From the NCBI GenBank assembly GCA_002695185.1, contig NZOF01000111.1, forward strand, positions 1 through 11,082: a stretch of DNA of 11,082 bases. The letters run 5' to 3'. The first letter of the stretch is position 1, and each line of letters begins with the position of its first letter. Shown one piece after another: positions 8,655 through 11,082 of this stretch. Origin of the DNA: Erythrobacter sp. (GTDB lineage: Bacteria > Pseudomonadota > Alphaproteobacteria > Sphingomonadales > Sphingomonadaceae). Position numbers and translations under genes: made by a program. The notes under the pieces were generated by a model. The model was given only the letters and a program-made list of their open reading frames with translations. It made no database searches and had not been told where the DNA came from.

Positions 8655-9796
8655 AGGTCGAGCACCATGAAGATCACCGCGAAGATCGCGTCGAACATGA
8701 TGATCAGGAAGATCGCGTGGACAACCGCCGCCGTCACGTGCCGCCCGAGGCTCTGCGTGTCGCCTTCCACGAGCAGGCCTTGGCGGCAGCCGATCGCGGC
8801 GATCAGCAATGCCAGGAACGGGGCCTTGCTCATCCCGATCCAGAAATGGCGCAGCTCCACGGTCTCGATCAGGCGGCTGATGAAGAAGGTCGGGCTCAGA
8901 TCCATCGTGATCCAGCTGACCAGAAGCCCGCCCACCAGGCCGCCGATATCGGCCACGAAGGTGAGGATCGGCATCATCAGCAGCGCCGCCAGCACTCGCG
9001 GTACGACCAGTGCATGGAACCGGTCGACACCCATTACCTGCATGGCATGCGTTTCCTGGTTCATCCGCATGGATCCCAGTTCGGCCGCGAAGGACGAAGC
9101 CGATCGTCCGGCAAGCAGGATCGCCGCGATGACCACCCCGAACTCGCGCAGGATGGCGACACCGACCAGTTCGACCGTGAAGACCGAAACCCCCAGCGTC
9201 GTCAGCAAATTGGCGCCGACCAGCGCGATCACCGCGCCGATGAAGAAGGTCATGGTGAAGACGATCGGCAAGGCGTTGACGCCCACCGCCTCCATCATCG
9301 CGAACAAGGGCGTAAGCCGCAGCCGCCGCGGTGCCGCGAGCGTGTGGCCGAGCGTGAGGGTCAGGCGTCCGGCGAACACCATGCTGCCATAGGCTTCGTG
9401 CCACAATGTCTCGACCCGCTCACCGGTGCGCACGAAGAAGCCGAACAGGCCGTGCGGCCTGGTCTGGCGGGGCGCTTCCGGTTCGCCGGAACGCTCGATC
9501 AACTCGGCAAGGCGATCGAGGTCGTCGCGCCCCGAGTTACGCAACGCCGCGGCGCCTCCGGTGAGGCGCGCAAGCGCAAAGGCCCCGGCGGTGTCGACCT
9601 CGCCCATATGGGAAACGTCGAGCCGCGCTCTTTCAGTGCGGTGCGCGCCGAGCTGTCCCGTCACGCCGCTCAATTGAGTCACGATCCAATCGCCGGAGGC
9701 GATTAGACGCAGGTCCGGGTGTTCCTGCCACTCGACCCCGGCCGGAGCACGACGATCCGGCGACGCTTCGTTGGCCGCCGCTTGGTCCGTCACCAT
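8651..9796 (-). CDS. mlaE: MlaE-type lipid ABC permease with fused N-terminal STAS domain
   Basis: The 381-residue protein has two parts. Residues about 23-110 resemble a STAS/MlaB-like domain (RLDVSHMGEVDTAGAFALARL). Residues about 140-381 are an MlaE permease with several membrane segments and the diagnostic cytoplasmic-loop motif AELGSMRMNQETHAMQVMG (238-256) followed by VVPRVLA. In E. coli the STAS protein MlaB is separate and regulates the MlaF ATPase; here the two are fused, so no mlaB gene is needed. ATG 9796 is preferred over ATGs at 9811 and 9889 because it has GGAG with 7 nt spacing and the upstream residues look non-coding. It is the first gene of the operon. Its promoter should lie in the 363-nt gap to its right. 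The stop overlaps the ATPase start (GTGA). Confidence 0.93.
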   Translation of the reverse strand: MVTDQAAANEASPDRRAPAGVEWQEHPDLRLIASGDWIVTQLSGVTGQLGAHRTERARLDVSHMGEVDTAGAFALARLTGGAAALRNSGRDDLDRLAELIERSGEPEAPRQTRPHGLFGFFVRTGERVETLWHEAYGSMVFAGRLTLTLGHTLAAPRRLRLTPLFAMMEAVGVNALPIVFTMTFFIGAVIALVGANLLTTLGVSVFTVELVGVAILREFGVVIAAILLAGRSASSFAAELGSMRMNQETHAMQVMGVDRFHALVVPRVLAALLMMPILTFVADIGGLVGGLLVSWITMDLSPTFFISRLIETVELRHFWIGMSKAPFLALLIAAIGCRQGLLVEGDTQSLGRHVTAAVVHAIFLIIMFDAIFAVIFMVLDL

Positions 9797-9978
9797 CGAC
9801 AAGCTCCACATTCCGGCTTGGCGGCACCCGAAGCGACCGACCCGGAACGCAGCCAGACCCGGTCCCCGGAGCGCCTCTGCCACGAACATGAAAAAGCTCC
9901 ACCGAGCCGCTGTGCCAGAACGGTCATGGCACGGTATATGGGGCCCGAGACGAACAGCGACCGATCACTCCTGAAGCA

Positions 9979-10024
9979 AGACCGACCTTGGTCTAGCACG
10001 GTCTTTCCGAAAACGAAACGGTCT
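9979..10024. promoter_or_regulatory. Candidate operator: AGACC-N6-GGTCT palindrome plus phased GGTCT copies
   Basis: A perfect inverted repeat with arms agacc (9979-9983) and ggtct (9990-9994) has a 6-nt spacer. Two further ggtct copies start at 10000 and 10020, each within an identical acggtct exactly 20 bp apart, two helical turns. The cluster lies about 190-230 nt upstream of the operon start codon and next to a TetR-like remnant, whose family binds such short palindromes near its own and neighbouring promoters. A very weak minus-strand pair TTTCGT-17-TAGACC would overlap the palindrome. Assignment as operator is inference. Confidence 0.3.
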
Positions 10025-10033
10025 GGTTTAGTT

Positions 10034-10059
10034 AAAAAGGTTAGGAGCGCCTCGGGCGC
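10034..10059 (-). terminator. Weak terminator-like hairpin downstream of the TetR-like remnant
   Basis: Read on the minus strand, GCGCC (10059-10055), loop CGA and GGCGC (10051-10047) form a perfect 5-bp GC stem. A TTTTT run follows at 10038-10034, but 8 nt after the stem, farther than in a good intrinsic terminator. It sits about 100 nt after the stop of the TetR-like frame, a reasonable place for that gene's 3' end. Confidence 0.3.
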
Positions 10060-10091
10060 GAAGCAGGCAAGCGCGAAGTGGCCAATGCTTT

Positions 10092-10153
10092 CGTGTGCAT
10101 AGCGAGCGGTTCCCCGGTCCGGCGTGTGCATAGCGAGCGGTTCCCCGGTCCGG
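10092..10153. repeat. Perfect 31-bp tandem duplication
   Basis: Two identical copies stand head to tail: 10092-10122 and 10123-10153. Each begins cgtgtgcatagcgagcgg and ends ttccccggtccgg. Only two copies are present, with no spacer, and the flanks differ. The repeat starts 6 nt past the stop codon of the TetR-like remnant and lies outside any supportable gene. A recent slippage or duplication event is the simplest explanation; there are too few copies and no spacers for a CRISPR. Confidence 0.9.
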
Positions 10154-10159
10154 GAATTG

Positions 10160-10339
10160 TCAGGCCTGCTTCTCGCTCCTGGAAGTGCGACATCCGGTCG
10201 GCGTGCCGGCGCGTAGTGCAACCATGATGAAATCGAGTGTTTCGTCGAACCACGCATTTCCCGGCTCGAGAAGATCGGGAGCCATTCCGCTCACGATCTG
10301 GTGATGCGGGCTTATTACCAGAAAATCGAAGATGATCCG
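10160..10339 (-). pseudogene. C-terminal remnant of a TetR/AcrR-family regulator, cut by the IS3 element
   Basis: A minus-strand frame of 59 codons plus TGA runs from 10339 to 10160, with no start codon of its own at the right end. Its residues read like a conserved protein C-terminus: RIIFDFLVISPHHQIVSGMA, DLLEPGNAWFDETLDFIM, then VALRAG and a variable tail. The LEPGNAWFDETLDFI..ALRAG pattern resembles the end of TetR-family regulators that I recall from sphingomonad-like genomes; this is recognition from memory, not a search. The frame breaks exactly where the IS3 left end begins (TGAGG at 10340). The DNA-binding N-terminal domain is missing from this side, so the product cannot be a functional repressor. 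In its intact form it would have been transcribed toward the Mla-pldA operon and was probably its local regulator (inference). Confidence 0.6.
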
Positions 10340-10403
10340 TGAGGTGGTGCCGGAAATTCGGACAGGGTGTTAAGCTCATCCCGACCTGAAGGAATGGACG
10401 GGA

Positions 10404-10688
10404 ATGAAGACGACGAGGAAGCGCTACAGCGCGCAGTTCAAGGCCAAGGTGGCGATGGAAGCGATCCGGGGCGACCTGACTCTGGCGGAGCTGGCAGCGA
10501 AGCATGGCATCCACCATACGATGATCGGGACCTGGAAGCGTCAGGCGATGGACGGCATGGCTGGCCTGTTCGAAGGTGGCGATCAGGGTTCGAAGGCTGC
10601 CAGCGAGGCGGAAATCGAGAAGCTGCATGCCAAGATCGGGGAGTTGGTCGTGGAACGCGATTTTTTAGCCAAAGCCTCCGGTCGATGA
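10404..10688 (+). CDS. IS3-family transposase OrfA (helix-turn-helix subunit)
   Basis: The 94-residue protein MKTTRKRYSAQFKAKVAMEA... has the IS3 OrfA form. A basic N-terminus and helix-turn-helix (about 8-45, with LTLAELAAKHGIHHTMIGTW) would bind the IS ends. A leucine-zipper-like helix follows (about 66-86, IEKLHAKIGELVVERDFL). It ends KASGR, the common end of this OrfA group. The ATG at 10404 has GGGA close upstream and AAGGA farther up. OrfA stop and OrfB ATG overlap (ATGA), and a -1 slippery heptamer lies 19 nt before the stop codon. OrfA looks intact. Without OrfB it can act at most as a DNA-binding protein on related IS copies. Confidence 0.93.
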   Translation: MKTTRKRYSAQFKAKVAMEAIRGDLTLAELAAKHGIHHTMIGTWKRQAMDGMAGLFEGGDQGSKAASEAEIEKLHAKIGELVVERDFLAKASGR

Positions 10689-10703
10689 GCGTGGCACGGA
10701 GGC
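10661..10703 (+). promoter_or_regulatory. Programmed -1 ribosomal frameshift signal of the IS3 transposase
   Basis: The heptamer T TTT TTA (10661-10667) is in the correct phase of the orfA frame (GAT TTT TTA) and fits X XXY YYZ. After 6 nt, gcctccg (10674-10680) pairs perfectly with cggaggc (10697-10703) around a 16-nt loop that holds the orfA stop and orfB ATG. A slip at this point joins VVERDF to FSQSLRSMSVARRR, giving the OrfAB fusion transposase used by IS3 elements. Confidence 0.75.
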
Positions 10704-11014
10704 GGTCTATGATCGAACCTGCTCATCAGCGCCTGTCGATCGCGGCGCAGTGCCGGCTGTTGTCGATCAGCCGGTCGTCCTATTATTACGCACGGGTGCC
10801 CGAGACCGAAGTGACGCTGGCGCTGATGCGGAGGATCGACGCGACGTTCCTGGACTGTCCCTGGTATGGCAGCCGGCAGATGGTCCGGCACCTACGGCGC
10901 AATGGCCACGACGTTGGACGACGACGGGTGCGCCGGCTCATGGCAAAGATGGGCTTGTCGCCGATCTACCAGCGGCCGCGCACGAGCGATCCACACCCGC
11001 AACACCGGGTCTAA
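10685..11014 (+). pseudogene. IS3-family transposase OrfB, truncated before the DDE domain
   Basis: The 109-residue frame MSVARRRSMIEPAHQRLSIA... carries the N-terminal part of IS3 OrfB: the LSIAAQCRLLSISRSSYYY start and the HTH_21-like segment YGSRQMVRHLRRNGHDVGRRRVRRLMAKMG. It continues to IYQRPRTSDPHPQHRV and then meets TAA. Intact family members go on with a segment like YPYLLR...RPNQVWAADITYI and the DDE integrase core, reaching roughly 270-290 residues. All catalytic residues are therefore absent. The stop falls at or just past the junction where IS similarity ends, so it is probably formed by the rearrangement. It is read mainly by -1 frameshift from orfA; the ATG at 10685 may also be used. 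Confidence 0.88.
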
Positions 11015-11082
11015 AGGCAACCGGCCCAAGAAGGCTAGCACGATCGGCACCGACAAAGGGCGAATCAAGCGGCACATTCTTC
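11010..11082 (+). CDS. Possible N-terminal arm of a TetR-like regulator (partial, tentative)
   Basis: Beyond the break in orfB, one plus-strand frame stays open to the window edge and reads SKGNRPKKASTIGTDKGRIK and then RHIL. A basic arm followed by an R.kR.IL helix start is the way many TetR-family proteins begin, but only 24 residues are visible and the natural start codon is not present; the IS sequence appears to replace it. If real, this gene points away from the IS, opposite to the TetR-like C-terminal remnant on the other side, so the two cannot be halves of one gene split by a simple insertion. It could also be chance. Confidence 0.3.

Larger units (their letters stand above)
9797..10159. 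other. Gene-free leader and regulatory region upstream of the Mla-pldA operon
   Basis: This 363-base stretch separates the TetR-like remnant from the first operon gene. I see no supportable gene in it; frames that stay open on the minus strand across it have no domain features and read straight through the tandem repeat. It contains a 31-bp duplication, a small terminator-like hairpin, and a GGTCT-rich cluster with a palindrome. The only -10-like hexamer noted on the minus strand is TATACC at 9938-9933, but nothing like TTGACA stands 16-18 nt upstream of it. The promoter therefore cannot be fixed from sequence alone. Confidence 0.6.
10340..11011 (+). mobile_element. IS3-family insertion sequence, left portion only (right part lost)
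   Basis: The element contains orfA, a frameshift signal and the 5' third of orfB in the usual IS3 layout. The left end is placed at TGAGGTGGTGCCGG (10340 on), because the neighbouring TetR-like frame stops there and the sequence from there to orfA is a normal-length IS leader (64 nt). IS3 ends normally begin with TG. The right boundary is set near 11009-11013, where the orfB protein leaves the family pattern; no matching right inverted repeat or target duplication is in the window. The element therefore looks truncated and cannot transpose by itself. Confidence 0.75.

Noticed and set aside
5272..9392. Several plus-strand open frames of 450-490 codons opposite pldA and the Mla genes
   Set aside because: All are antisense to clearly identified genes, are Arg/Pro-rich and overlap one another in ways real genes would not.
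7999..9404. Upstream extension of the ATPase frame through the permease gene
   Set aside because: The extra residues are the permease read in another frame; the GTG at 8654 with GTGA overlap gives a normal-length ATPase.
9933..9938. TATACC as a -10 element for the Mla operon
   Set aside because: No acceptable -35 hexamer at 16-18 nt spacing; too weak to annotate as a promoter.
10092..10153. CRISPR-like repeat
   Set aside because: Only two copies, directly adjacent with no spacer, and no cas gene nearby.
9790..10257. Minus-strand frame of 155 codons across the intergenic region
   Set aside because: It reads through the 31-bp tandem repeat and into the region upstream of mlaE out of frame with mlaE, with no recognisable motif and a start inside the TetR-like remnant.
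1..11082. tRNA, rRNA, riboswitch or phage genes
   Set aside because: None seen on either strand; almost all of the window is accounted for by the listed genes and the IS element.

Overview
The window is GC-rich. Its reading frames, the STAS-fused MlaE permease, the long-form outer-membrane phospholipase A and the NodT-type outer membrane factor suggest an alphaproteobacterium, most likely a sphingomonad or erythrobacter relative. That placement is an inference from protein style, not from a marker gene. All the non-mobile genes with a clear identity are read on the minus strand, so transcription runs from right to left.

Right part (about 9.8-11.1 kb): this is a damaged regulatory and mobile region. 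It holds the left half of an IS3-family insertion sequence on the plus strand, with an intact orfA, a textbook -1 frameshift signal, and an orfB that stops before its DDE catalytic domain. The left end of the element abuts the last 59 codons of a minus-strand gene that looks like the C-terminus of a TetR-family regulator. Beyond the orfB break, a short plus-strand frame resembles the basic N-terminal arm of another TetR-like protein. Between the regulator stump and the first operon gene lie 363 bases without a gene. They contain a perfect 31-bp tandem duplication, a weak terminator-like hairpin, and a cluster of GGTCT motifs that includes a small palindrome (candidate operator).

Middle (4915-9796): five tightly packed genes form one operon with GTGA, TGATG, ATGA and 1-nt junctions. 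The order is a STAS-fused MlaE permease, an MlaF ATPase, an MlaD MCE-domain protein, an ABC auxiliary lipoprotein (PqiC-like) and an outer-membrane phospholipase A (PldA) with its full catalytic and calcium-site signature. The first four genes would form an inner-membrane phospholipid transporter with a periplasmic extension. The fifth would destroy phospholipids misplaced in the outer leaflet of the outer membrane. Two maintenance routes that are separate in E. coli are here physically coupled.

Left part (1-4725): after a 189-nt gap comes a tripartite RND efflux operon: adaptor lipoprotein, inner-membrane RND pump and outer membrane factor lipoprotein (cut by the window edge). The adaptor reading frame is broken by what looks like one missing base near 4489. 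As written, the locus would not make an intact adaptor unless this is a sequence error.

Taken together, the window is an envelope-maintenance and efflux locus whose adjacent regulator appears to have been destroyed by an IS3 event. No wholly unknown system is evident. The most notable points are the Mla-PldA operon, the regulator disruption and the adaptor frameshift.
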